Shown: positions 36,161-47,415 of the stretch, piece by piece
How the letters are laid out: each line of letters begins with the position of its first letter
Numbering within the stretch: position 1 is the first letter of the stretch
Source: Neodontobutis hainanensis
Lineage: Eukaryota > Chordata > Actinopteri > Gobiiformes > Odontobutidae
Length of the DNA stretch: 64,000 nucleotides
Reading direction: 5' to 3'
Assembly (NCBI GenBank): GCA_024349245.1
Contig: JALDNG010000004.1
Location: 4,168,501-4,232,500 of the forward strand
Translations under genes and position numbers: made by a program
The notes under the pieces: model-generated
What the model was told of the DNA's origin: nothing
The model's database searches: none
Seen by the model: only the letters and a program-made list of their open reading frames with translations

Positions 36161-38465
36161 ATAAATAAAATTGCCTTGTTTTGCCTAAAGTCCAAGTTAA
36201 ATATATGATATTGAAATATATTATTTCAATACTAAAGTTTTTCATAAATACTTATTATTGTCTTATTTGCCTTGATTTGCCTGAGAAACAACAGCATTAC
36301 AGGAAACATGGGGTAGAGAGAAGGAATCAGACGGGTCCAACCCAGGTCCCTCTGGGGGTGGACTATAAAAAAACCTCCCCTTAGTCCGTGTGTTGCCTAT
36401 TTAAACTAATTGCTGCCAGTATACTGTGATGCAGCAACCACACTAAATATAAAAAATGGGCAGAATATCATTTTATCATTTTAACTAAATATTTTTTTTT
36501 TATATAAAAAAAAAGATTTTACAAGTTGACATACAATATGTAAACACCATACTGATAACACCAAGCTAACTATAATTGATTGCATAGAGTTACATACTAA
36601 CAACAGGAAACAATTGCTGAGCAGCCCCTGAGATGCGATTAATGATTTTTCCGTCACTTAGCAGCATCTGCCACCAAACCAATAAAGCAAAAAATTTGAT
36701 CCAAACAACAGATGAATTCAAATGACAGCCCACAAACACAGCTTAAGGAAAGGAGGCAATTCATTTTTAAATGCACCAATATGAAACAGAAACAGCCTCC
36801 AGCGATGGCCATCATTGACAAAGGAATCGTTTTAAAGCTGAAAAAATATTTATATGTTGCCTTTGACACAGGCTTTTAATTCCTCTCTTTCTACATCTGT
36901 TTCGCTCAAGCTGCAAATACAGACACGTTCAGGATAAAAGCTGGCACTCTCTGTCCCCTTCTCTCCTGACAAACGTGGGCCGTCAGAACGAACCGCTCAA
37001 TCAAACACATCCTTCAGTGCTGTGTCTGCGGGGCCCTGGGACCGTTACTGCTGTTACTGCAGTCTCACACTGTCCTCCCTTTTCTCCTCCTCGTTGCTAG
37101 CCTCAGTCCCACTCCTGTGCTCTGATTGGCTGAGAGCTGATGACAGCAGCCACCTTATTGGTCAGTGTGAGTAGTAGATGCAGCGTCAAGTCAGTGGCTT
37201 GTGGTGGTGCAGAAATCAGAGCCTGGTTCAGAGAATTGGCAGTTTTGAGCAGTGTGTAGACTATTGTGTTAGATCATTATATCTCCAAAGAGCAGGAGGG
37301 GCAGGGAAGACAGAGGAGATGAAAAGAAGAATTTTAATTATCGCAGTTAAGCTTGACTTCCTACATTGCAATCTAATTTGTAAGGAAGGATACCACGCGG
37401 AGACATCTCTTGGCAACAAATGTGCATTTCTTTAAACAAAACACACATTTCTACAGAGCCAACAACTGCTTCAATTTATGTTAAACATGGGATACTGCTT
37501 TTTATGCCACAGTATGGCTTATGGATTTGAAAAACAAATTTTTTTCAACTAGTTAAAAAAGCATGTCACATTGAATGTTTGCCTATTGACAAAATTCAAG
37601 GCCTATGTGTGGGCCGTTAGTCTATACTAAAGTACAAAAGAAATACTAACTAACTAACTTTTATTTGTGTATATAATATCTGCTGGGATAGGCTCTTGTC
37701 ACTTTGTTTGGTGCTAAACTCCTTCCTCCAGTCGCCTTTATTTGTTATCTCCCTAATTAGCTTGTTTGATTGCTATTAGCAAATTTTGGGAAACAGCGTG
37801 GGCAGAGGCTTCTGTGATTCCTGTTACTCTTGTGTGATTAATGCCTCATTTTATGGACAACAGTGCTGATAATAAAGTTCACAAACATGTCCCCCTGTCC
37901 TTTCTACTCAGACATCTAAATACCAGAAAAACAAGGCTGCAGAAATGTAAACATCGTTTCTGACTCAGAGTAACAGTGGGGGTGAAACACAGTTCATCTG
38001 ATGCTCACTCTAATTAGCACATAAAGCCCTCATGACAGACCCTGTCTACTTCATTTACAACCAGTCCTTGAAATAGCAGAGAGTGACTCTGGGATGGCGC
38101 AGACACACTGGACACATGAAGGACATGTACCATCATTGGGAACATGGCCTTGAATGCCATAACTTATTGCTTTTTCTGTTGGACAAGGACACACTGAGTT
38201 TACTTAATATTGGTACCACATGTTGGAAACGTATTATAAATTGTTGATAGATTGTAACTATATTTGTTTGATATAAACAATGTACATAAATAAAATAAAT
38301 ATCATAAGTATACAGTGTCACTGTGATATATATGTTAAAGGGTCCTATGCGCACAAAGGAATAATTATACATGTATCTATCCATTGACTAAATGTACTTG
38401 TGAAAATCACATAATGTATTTTGACAGTAGAGTCAAAAAGGTAAATTTGTGATAATGAAATAGAT
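36161..38465. other. Stretch without recognised gene
   Basis: AT-rich unique DNA. The only notable point is 37080-37185, with two CCAAT-box cores in reverse (GATTGGCT near 37124, TATTGGTC near 37156) in a GC-richer setting. A promoter is possible but unproven. Confidence 0.4.
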
Positions 38466-38469
38466 ACAA

Positions 38470-38545
38470 CTAGGGACATCCTGATACCACATTCTTTGAT
38501 AACAAGTACTTAATGAGTACTGACCGATACAAAGGATTAAGAATT
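38470..38545 (+). repeat. Possible hAT-type transposon end
   Basis: TAGGGACATCCTGATACCAC followed by AAGTACTTAATGAGTACTG and GATAC resembles the 'TAGGGatgTCCcGATACC' ends of fish hAT elements as I remember them. A related ACTCGTATCGGAGCC occurs near 39550, possibly an interior piece of the same element. Confidence 0.35.
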
Positions 38546-40056
38546 CTGATTATTTATGAGACAGACACAGAGAATAGTGGATTTTTCAGATAATTTATCA
38601 GGGACTTGTTTTGAAAAACAGTTCTTGACATCGCTTTAACAGAGCTTAATTTACAGTTTGCATTACTTAGTCATTGTTTACAGTAAAATATTTCAAAGCA
38701 ATAGTATAAAGAAAAGAGGGAATATAAACTTACACTGCAATGGTTACTTGTATTGGTTAAACCATAACAATTATGTTTTTACATCATACTCTTACCTAAT
38801 CCTGTTAAACAGACTAATATTAATTTCTGTGCACACAAAAGCACAGATTTAGCAGAGATTTCGGCAGACTTTAATCAGAGATTGATAAATCACATTGATC
38901 AAAGATGCTTGACCAGGCCTGCTTTAAGTCTGAGGAATGGTCTCTGGTACAACAGACATAAATGCTGTATAAAACCCATCATTGTGTCCTTTCCTCATGC
39001 TTTAAGGCTAAACTTCACACAGCCAAAACATTCATGCTCAATTGTGTTGGCAGTATTTTCCAGCCAGCGCTCATTTGCACATCTGTTCGTTGTGGGTTAG
39101 AAAGCACCAACATCTGTCACCGCTGGTGTCACCGGCAGCAGACGATCACGTCACACAAATCCTGGCTTTTGTAAAAGGAAAGGGTGATTTATAGCTGGAC
39201 AATTTAAAATTTGTGATGTGTTTTTTTTTTTTATGAGAAAAGTATCAATGTCCTTAAGTTTAATGTTTCCTTCTGCAGATGCACATGGGCTTAATTAAAA
39301 ATGTAGCTGCGGGCCACTTTTCCCAGAATAACTCCACAACATCACCACCTTCTCATTTGTGATTTCACTTTAATACATTTTTTTTCCTCTTACACCATAA
39401 ACCTTATAAAGCTGTGGAACTCAAATTGTTGAAGAGGCGGGGAGGGCATCCAGTGACACTGATATAGATTAACGAACAGTGGTTTGGTGTAGTTTTGCTC
39501 TGTTCTACTATACTTTTTTAGTTTAACAAGTTGCAGATTCTCAGTACTTACTCGTATCGGAGCCTCTTGTACGTCTGCCATATGAGTACTTTACAGTCCG
39601 AGTATTTGATAGTCTTTTCTTTTCACAGAACATATTTTATTGTAGACAAAAAAAAAGTAAAGCAAGCTGTGAATGATGTTAAGTTAAAATGGACAAAAAA
39701 TGTCCTGATAAAGCACGTTACTAAATGTGTGCATTATTTTTTAAATATTAGATATTTGTTTCTGTATCGTCAGGTGCTCTATTTTAAGTATATGTTCTGG
39801 AAAGGATTGGTATTGTGACAAGACCAAACAGAAAGTCATAACAAGGCTGAATAAAAATATGCGAGACATAAGCAAACATTTATATGACTGATATGATATG
39901 TATTTACCAAACTGTCCCACTTCAGTTTGACACATTCAGCATTCAAATAATTTTACTGCACAAGAAAAGGAAACTCTCTTTTACTTAAACTTAACATTAC
40001 AATCAGCAGAGGATTATCTATCCAGCTTAATCTAAGTCATGCAGGTTTGACCACAA

Positions 40057-40265
40057 AAAGGGCGCCAGTAGCTCAGTGGGTAGAGTCGTCTTTCAACCGG
40101 AAGGTAGGTTGTTCGATTCCACTCTCCCCACAGTTCATACTGTCGTTGTGTCCTTGGGCGAGACACTTAACCCGCCTTGCCTCCAGTGGCTGTAACACTG
40201 GTAATTACTGTAGAACAATGTAAGTTGCTTTGGATAAAAGCGTCTGCTAAATGAATAAATGTATG
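40057..40265 (+). mobile_element. tRNA-derived SINE with L2-type tail
   Basis: The head has GCCAGTAGCTCAGTGGGTAG (A-box) and GTTCGATTCC (B-box), the body CAGTTCATACTGTCGTTGTG, and the tail TTGCTTTGGATAAAAGCGTC with TGCTAAATGAATAAATG. The last block is a very widespread teleost 3' tail thought to be shared with a partner LINE. It is 5'- and 3'-complete by appearance. The tail differs from the SINE at 30113-30470, so two tail types share one head family here. Confidence 0.85.
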
Positions 40266-40744
40266 TAAATGTCAAACAGGATTTTAGCAGCTACTTAACC
40301 ATTTAGTAGGAAAAGATGTAAGGGAAAACAAAAAGGAGAGCTCCATACATCCCCCAGAAGAGGGAAAAGTCAAGTGTTAAGATGACTCAAAGAGAGAAAA
40401 GCTCCTAAATGGAGAGTGACAGGAGAGCAAATGAAGACAGAGGCTTTCAGAAGGTCTCCGGGCAGCTGTCAGTCACATCAAACTCACTCTCAAACCAGAT
40501 CGTTACAGAATCCAAAGGAAATCAACTAGAGTTTGACTGTACAAATCCGTGGAAGAGTACATTTTTTTCATTGGTGAAAATTAAACAAATCACAACATGG
40601 CAGCAAAATTCAAAATGGACCTTTTCTATTTACTTTAATGAACCTTAAACACAATAGTATAGATAATGGAGTCAAAACGTTCAAGGCGTACATTTATAAA
40701 CAATGTTATTATTTTTTTATATCTTTTGTTTTGTATTATCTTGA

Positions 40745-41318
40745 AGAAAAATTGTCTGCATGGACGAGAAAGCCATCACTTCAAAAATGCTACAAAGCAT
40801 GCCGCTTACAACTCACCAAACAGCACAGAGTCAAGCCTCAAAACTTCTGGAACAAAGTAATTTAGTGATGAGACCAAAATTTGACTTTTTGGCCACAACC
40901 ATAAAGGTTACATTTGGAGAGGAGTCAACAAGGCCTGTGATGAAAGGTTTACCATTCTTACTGTGAAACATGGAGGTGGATCACTGATGTTTTGGGGATG
41001 TGTGAGCTAAGCTTCTTTTTACCAAGAAGAAGAGGCAGCTTACCACCTGAGAAAATAAAGAGCCTCATCCACAACTAACACAATGACTGATGTTAAAGGT
41101 GGCAATAACGGTATTAAGAACTGGGGTTTGTAAACCTTTGATCAGGGTCGTTTGGGTACTTTCTGTTGTCATCATGATTTAAAAAGAATAAACACAATTG
41201 TTTTACAATAAATGGCTTTACCCAAGCACTAACTACTGTATGAGTGAAAAAAAGTTGTTTGTGCCATCATTTATATTCTAGAAATAATGGCCAAAAAATA
41301 AATATCACAAATACAACT
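40745..41318 (+). mobile_element. Tc1-family transposase relic with 3' end
   Basis: The plus strand carries the middle of a Tc1/mariner transposase. KPLLQKCYKACRLQL and NFWNKVI are followed by SDETKF (codons from 40864) with the first catalytic Asp, then YIWRGVNKACDERFTILTV and HGGGSLMFWGC (40969-41001). A stop replaces the Trp expected before SDETKF and small indels shift the frame. After FWGC the frame soon ends and the sequence jumps to the non-coding 3' end (GTTTGTAAACCTTTGATCAG near 41126), so the second and third catalytic residues are deleted. The DNA-binding domain and 5' end are missing too. Dead. Confidence 0.88.
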
Positions 41319-41805
41319 GTATGTCCCTTATGTCCAAGGTTATACATACCATTAAGTCTAGCTGTGTGTAATAGAGCAACATCAAGTCAACATCTAAATA
41401 CTGATAAATGGCAGTTTCTGTTTGTATATTGTTGTTGTAATGAGCACGGACATATTCCTCAATATGGCTGTAAAATGGCTGAAGAAAGCTTTATTAATGA
41501 CACCATTAAGTGTAAAGCTGTAAATGGAGGAAATATAGACAGCTTCTTTATCCAGAGAGAGTACTGAAAATAGCTTTTGACTGCCATACATACCCATGGA
41601 CATATCTTCTCAGATATAAAATATATTAAAGGCAGTAATTACTGTAATCGATATTCTGATTTATTGACAACATTCCATACTGTGCATGTAAATATTCAGT
41701 GTACTTCTCTTGTTGTATTATTGTGTCTTGTGTATAATGTTTTTTAGACATCAGATGATCACCTCTCACTTTAAATATGGTGCACACCTGTTGATGTAAC
41801 TAACC

Positions 41806-41833
41806 CTGATGCAGACTATTGTCGAAATGTGTT
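41806..41833 (+). repeat. Second copy of the hammerhead-like repeat end
   Basis: CTGATGCAGACTATTGTCG followed by AAATGTGTT aligns with 27590-27623. One change in the CTGATGA core (A to C) and GAAAT for GAAAC would disable a hammerhead fold. Confidence 0.45.
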
Positions 41834-41897
41834 CTGAGTCCTAGGCTAATTGATTACAGTAGACACATTTGTTCATATATAAAGATATAAAACAACA

Positions 41898-41943
41898 CTA
41901 CAGTATATTTTGTCTATAGGTGGGAACTGTAATTATACTGTAG
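41898..41943. repeat. Perfect 10-bp inverted repeat
   Basis: CTACAGTATA at 41898-41907 and TATACTGTAG at 41934-41943 could pair with a 26-base loop. It may be a remnant of a small transposon or chance in AT-rich DNA. Confidence 0.7.
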
Positions 41944-42415
41944 ATTTGAATTGATTACTGGACACAAGGACTCTTTTTTATGTGAATGAAATGCTGCATC
42001 CATAAATCTACTGTTTGCTTGTTATTCAAGTGAGAAAAATGCATCACTACAAGACTTCAAATCTGTCTAAAAATGCAGACTAATCACAAAGTTCCTTTAA
42101 TAAGTGAATAATGCTAAAGGTCATTGTGTGACTCCTCATGTGTTGGTGGGGTCCGTGAGAAAAAGAGAGGAATGACGTATTTCTCCCACCGGGCAGCACT
42201 TAGTGAACAGCCTGTCTTCCTGCTACAGCAGCCAACTAGCACCACGCAGGCAGCTACACTTCATATTCCCAGCACAGCTCTGCTCAAACAGGACATCTGT
42301 TAGCTTTCTTACAAAGCCTTCATGAAGATGTACTTCCTGGATTACATTTAAAAACTGTCCCACTGCTTCCATGTAAAGTTACACAAGGCATTTTTAAGAT
42401 CTGGACTTTTTATTA

Positions 42416-42480
42416 TTATACAGTTATGCTCATATGTTTACATACCCTGGCAGAATTTGATTGTTTGGATAACACAAAAA
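42416..42480 (+). mobile_element. Solo Tc1 inverted-repeat end
   Basis: TACAGTTATGCTCATATG followed by TTTACATACCCTGGCAGAAT is the characteristic outer end of fish Tc1 elements, next to GATAACACAAAAAC. The partner end and transposase were not found nearby in the expected arrangement. It may be the displaced end of the relic at 40745-41318. Confidence 0.75.
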
Positions 42481-45400
42481 CACCAATTTAAAAATATATA
42501 TCAAAAATGTTTTTTTTAGTGAAGAAACTATGAAAAAGATTTAAACCATTAAAGTATCCAAACTATTAAAAGGTAAATTGTTTCAAATGTAATGTTTAAA
42601 TAGTTAAAACAACTACAGTGCACTGTCACAATATATCCTTAAGGCCACCTTCATTGTGCCCTCTGTAAACACAGATAAATTAAACATGTACAAAGGGCTA
42701 AAAGGACACAGTGTACCAGAGAGCATAATCGATACTTGAGCACCTATATGGAAAGATTTCCCAAAATGTTAGACTCTTTTGCCCGGATGCTGTACATCTG
42801 TTTCCTCAAGAGGTCTACAGTGCATGCTACTGACAAGCTAATCCAGTCATCTGCTCAAATAGTTCCTTCAATGCCACACACCATGCTTTTCTCTCAGTCC
42901 TATTGCCCGTCTAGATAAAGGGTTCTTTGACTGAGTGGTGAACTCGGGTTGATAAAGTCTCTGAAAAGGACTGGCAGAACGAGGACAGGGTTATCTCAGC
43001 ATTTAGATGCAAACATTACTGAGCAGTGGTTGGTGAAAATTAAAGTGTTTGGGCGAATGAGAGGACAGAAAGTACCTTGCTCTCTCAGCTTTATTTTGAA
43101 CCTTGAGTTTGTCTTATAACAGCTTTTCACATCCCGCAATCACAGACGGCACTCCACAGTTTGCATAAAATTTCTTTTAAGTTTATGGATTGGACTGTTT
43201 CTGGCTATAATGCACAAAACAACCGCAACAGAAATCATCAGTTTCATCAGCAGGGATAGACCTTAAATCAAGATATACTCCCAAAACTGCAAAACTCACA
43301 CATGCAATGTAAAGCTGTTTTTCCAGGTGGACCACAAAGCCATGAGGGTGACCTGACCTTCTAGACAGATTACTGTTTGCACATGCGCATCAACACTCTA
43401 CGTACTGTATGTGTTGGGCTGTATATCCATTGGCTCAAGATCATTATCAGCACTGCATTATCCTCACTAATACCCATCCATAAACAAACAGAGTGTATTT
43501 TTAGCCACAAACTTGTCTGTTTGCAACTCAATGCAGTAGAAATCCTTGCAATTAATGTGGGCATTGTTTACAGTAAGAGTGAGCCTAGGTGTGTCTTTAA
43601 ATGGGTGCAAGATAGGTAAAGTGTGCATTCATTTTAGCTTAATTTACCCTGTAGACTTGTTTTAGTTTTTTGTATATATATCCAGAACAATTAAAGAATA
43701 GATGAAAAAAATAAATAAAATAAAAGCCAGCCAGGCCAGGCCCTGTACAATAATTTACTGGTACGTTCTGACGTTAGGCTGTAGCTACAACAGTCATTTC
43801 TTGTGCTTCTTAAACTATTTCCTTCAAGCTTTAAAAACCCACTGTAGCCTTTTTTCTTCCATCACTGTGGGCATTTGGGATTAGAGCACAGATTAGGTTT
43901 GTTTTGAAGTGTGTTTAGGTTAAGTGCTTCGATGTAAAGAGCAATAACCATAGTGGTAAGCATACTTTATGTAAATCTACGTTCACTGTAACCCTAAAGC
44001 TGCATTTAAACCTAAAACAGAAGAGTCATCAAAAGGCTTGGTGATGCATGACTTTGAGACAGCATGAATGAAACAGTGAGTCTTTCCTACTCATTGCTGA
44101 CGGCTGGAGTGCTGATGGGGTTCAGCATGACTTCTGCATTTTCTCACCAAATCCACAGCATGCCCATGGCCTGTCTTTGCTTTGTCCTTGTCATGTTGAC
44201 TCTCGTTGTTCCTCCCTCGTCACCCCACGCTGCCACCGGCAAGCGAGCACCAGTCTGCCCAGCTGGGTTTTGAGACGCGGGGAGCCGAGCTCGAAGGTAT
44301 CCAGCTAGGTCTCTCTTCCCCCCTCTCCCCCCAGAGCGTCTTCTGCACCACTGCCCTGCCACCATTAATTTGTCAGAGCAGATCTCCTGCTAACTTCCTA
44401 AATAAACAAGCACACTGATTTCTGCTTCCCAACACAGACACAGGTCAGACTCAAGTGTAGACCTCAGCTGCAAACACAAAACTCACCGAGAAGCTGCACT
44501 GACATTTGATCTATGACTGAAATGTGCGCAGACATACTCATCCTGTTTTTAGAGCAGCTAAAATGATTGTTGACATTAGTGTAAATACAATGCCCTCCAA
44601 AATGAAAACCTACATAAATCTGTTTAATGATAAGCAGCTAATGAGTGTATCCACTTTGTGATTCACATCTGTTTTGTTTACCTCGCTCCATGGTGAAGTC
44701 CCTTAGGAAATGTGCACACCTACACAGGAGCTATCAGCACCATCACAAAAATACGAGTAAACAAAGCATCAACATCATGCTCTTACCTATTTGTAAATTT
44801 GCAGCAGTAAATAACAATTAAGGAACCTCCCATTGTTTGAGTTGCAAGGTAAAAATAGATTATTATCACAAACTCATTACATCCTACAGACAGAAGGTCT
44901 GTGTGGTGTTTATCTGTGGGCCCCTGCCAGTCCAAACCCATTTGATTACCTTTTTAAGGTTTTCATAGGGAATTGTTTTATTTTGATTCCTCTGTCTCTG
45001 TGTCACAAGCCAAGACCAAATCCCACCAGTGTGTTCAATTTTACAACATGTGTCAAGTCATTTTTATATCATTAAACAAAATAACATTATCAAATCTCAC
45101 ATTTATACTTAAACATTTGAGATCTTAGTTCAGCATCTTTTCACACATCTAAAGAGCTGACAAGACCAACTACACGCAGGCACTTGACTTGGTATGCATT
45201 ATGGATAATCACAGAAAAGACGTCGCAGCTGCCAGCCAATAGCCAAAACAGAGCTGTAGTCAAGACCTTAAGTGGTCCCAAGAATAAGACAGGTAAAGTT
45301 AAACTTCACCACTTCACCACGCACTGGCAAAAAGGGAAGGCCACGATTAAAGCAGGCACTGCATATGCAAGTACCATCTGCCGGTGCCATGTTAAAGGAT

Positions 45401-47339
45401 GCATTTATCTCAACAGATCATTTACTGCAAAGATCCCAGGCATAGTTGACTCTTTATGATCCCTGTGGACTTTACACACACAGTTACTAGTGATGGCCCT
45501 AAGCCTCTTCCAGCATCACATTAATTATGGGTAGGCCTTAGGGCTGTTAGGTCCTACAGCATGTTGTTCACTCTACAGTCGGAAAGTATCTCATTTTATG
45601 AGACAGGTTTTATATGATATTTATCCGAGTGCTAAAACAGAACTAAAATCAGATGCATGAATAGCCTGTAGTAAACTGAGATTATAAGCTTTATTGATAG
45701 TGTGATTAAATGCAGGTAATGTTTGCCTATAATACCGGTTAGTCTCCTTCCCTGTATTGTTTTATTTGCTTTATATGAGCCATCAGTGCCTTTTCCATTC
45801 TCCAATGCGTAGCCTGACCCACGTGAATTATAGGAATAGATTAGAAACCTATCCTGGTGTTCATTTCACTTTTCTGGCTAGGTCCATGTCAACCGAGGTA
45901 AAGACCTACCTAACCACCTAAAGGCAGCAATTATAGTGATCAAATCTTTGCACCATGTAAGTAAGGTTTCAATTTAAGGTACAGACATCTGCACAAGTAA
46001 TTTAGCGTGTTAAACTATTTGCTAAGCTTGTGGGATACACACTATATCAAAAGTAAATAACATCCCTTGAAAAGACTTAATTTAAGAATAATGATGAAAA
46101 CTACGATCAATACAGCTGAATTCTGAAAATGACATTTTTTACGTTCACTTCAGTTTTATATTGAACTGAGGCGACTTAAATAAAAAAAAAATACTGCAAC
46201 TGTTTTCAAGCACTGACACCACAGATGACTGAAAAACCTCGTGTTCAATCTCATATTAGTCAAAGCATTACAAGGACCTTCTTTTTAAAACTGATCTTGC
46301 AGCTGCACATTATCGCTCTGAGTTTGTCTGATCGTACAGTAGCAGAGGCATGATCCTTAAAACTAATGTGTAAAATGCTGTTTTGTAAAGTGACCCACAG
46401 CTCGTTCCATTTCAGAAGCCCTGTCAGAGCAGCCTAATGATGGCTGTACCATCTGGTGGTTAAAAATCTGAGGGGTGTTTTCAAGTGGACTATTAAAATG
46501 TGACAGCTGGGCTTTGATAGTTGCTTTGGAACACCTCTCTAACAAACCAATCCTTTCCTCCACAATTCCCAGTAAGTTATAAAATCTCCTCATTCTCGAC
46601 TCTGGGGAGAAAAGACTAGGTTGTAGGCTTCTCTTTTCAAAATAAACACAAACAATCAAAACAGTGCTGGTAATAAAAGGTTTGACATTGTTTAATCCTC
46701 AAATGTCCCAGACAATTTCCCTTGCCAGAAAATAGACAAAACTGAAACAGGCTCTTAAAAAAAAAACTTTGATAGAGAGCTGCAATACTGAAAACCATCT
46801 TTAACTCATCCTATTCAGGAGAGGTCTTTATCGCAAAAAATGTATTTACATTTGTTTCTGCCATAAATCCAACCTCATTCAAAAATAAAGCTACTGTTTT
46901 GGATTTTTGCAGTTAAATAACTCCTCGATAAGAAAAAAATAGGTTCCATTGACTCTTGAGCTGAGAAGATAATGGCATTGATCCTTCAATCTGCTTACCA
47001 TAAGCATTGGAAAAGGCCTGTCATGTGATCATGTCCTCATTAGAAGTGTGGGCCACTGTGCTTTTTTATATAACCAATAAGACCCAGACAAGCAGCGGTG
47101 CAATCAATGCAAGCAGTTTGGAGAATGTTGCCATGATATATTTGGCAAAACCTGATAAGTTGGGAAAAGAACATGTGCCCAATTGGAAATCTTAACATCT
47201 GACTCTAAAGTTCTCTGGTGTGAACTACTTACTAACCTAAACTGACCAAACGCCTAAAAGCAATAATTGCAATCACATGACATACAGTGCAAGTTTTTTT
47301 TTTATATTTTCACGGTCTAATACCTCGCTGTCCCCTTAC
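42481..47339. other. Stretch without recognised gene
   Basis: Mostly unique AT-rich DNA. A plus-strand frame at 44064-44273 (hydrophobic FVLVMLTLVV core) lies in a locally GC-rich patch but ends without a plausible donor. The block 45290-45460 has even composition. No repeat family was recognised. Confidence 0.45.
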
Positions 47340-47415
47340 TGAACTCCATCCATCGAGAATGAAGCAGCTCCTATGGTGTTGTGCCTCACAGTGTACGGTT
47401 TTGGACGTCCATTGG
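47340..47415 (-). promoter_or_regulatory. Candidate alternative promoter / first exon
   Basis: On the minus strand a CCAAT box (47415-47411) adjoins a CRE-like GGACGTCC. About 60 bases on, TCTCGATGG (ATG at 47353) opens MDGV and a strong donor TTCA|gtaagg ends the exon at 47340. It leaves in phase 2, as required to enter the exon at 28110-28306. A frame running through the whole segment is also open (PYTVRHNTIGAASFSMDGV). No good acceptor precedes it, which favours a first exon over an internal one. Unproven. Confidence 0.25.

Noticed and set aside
39552..39628. Minus-strand piece ending CGA|gtaagt in a phase fitting exon 28110-28306
   Set aside because: No pyrimidine tract before it, and the ACTCGTATCGG words resemble a hAT-type repeat seen also near 38480.
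44064..44273. Plus-strand frame with signal-peptide-like FVLVMLTLVV
   Set aside because: It ends at a stop with no good donor, and the antisense frame is equally open, which points to GC-rich composition.
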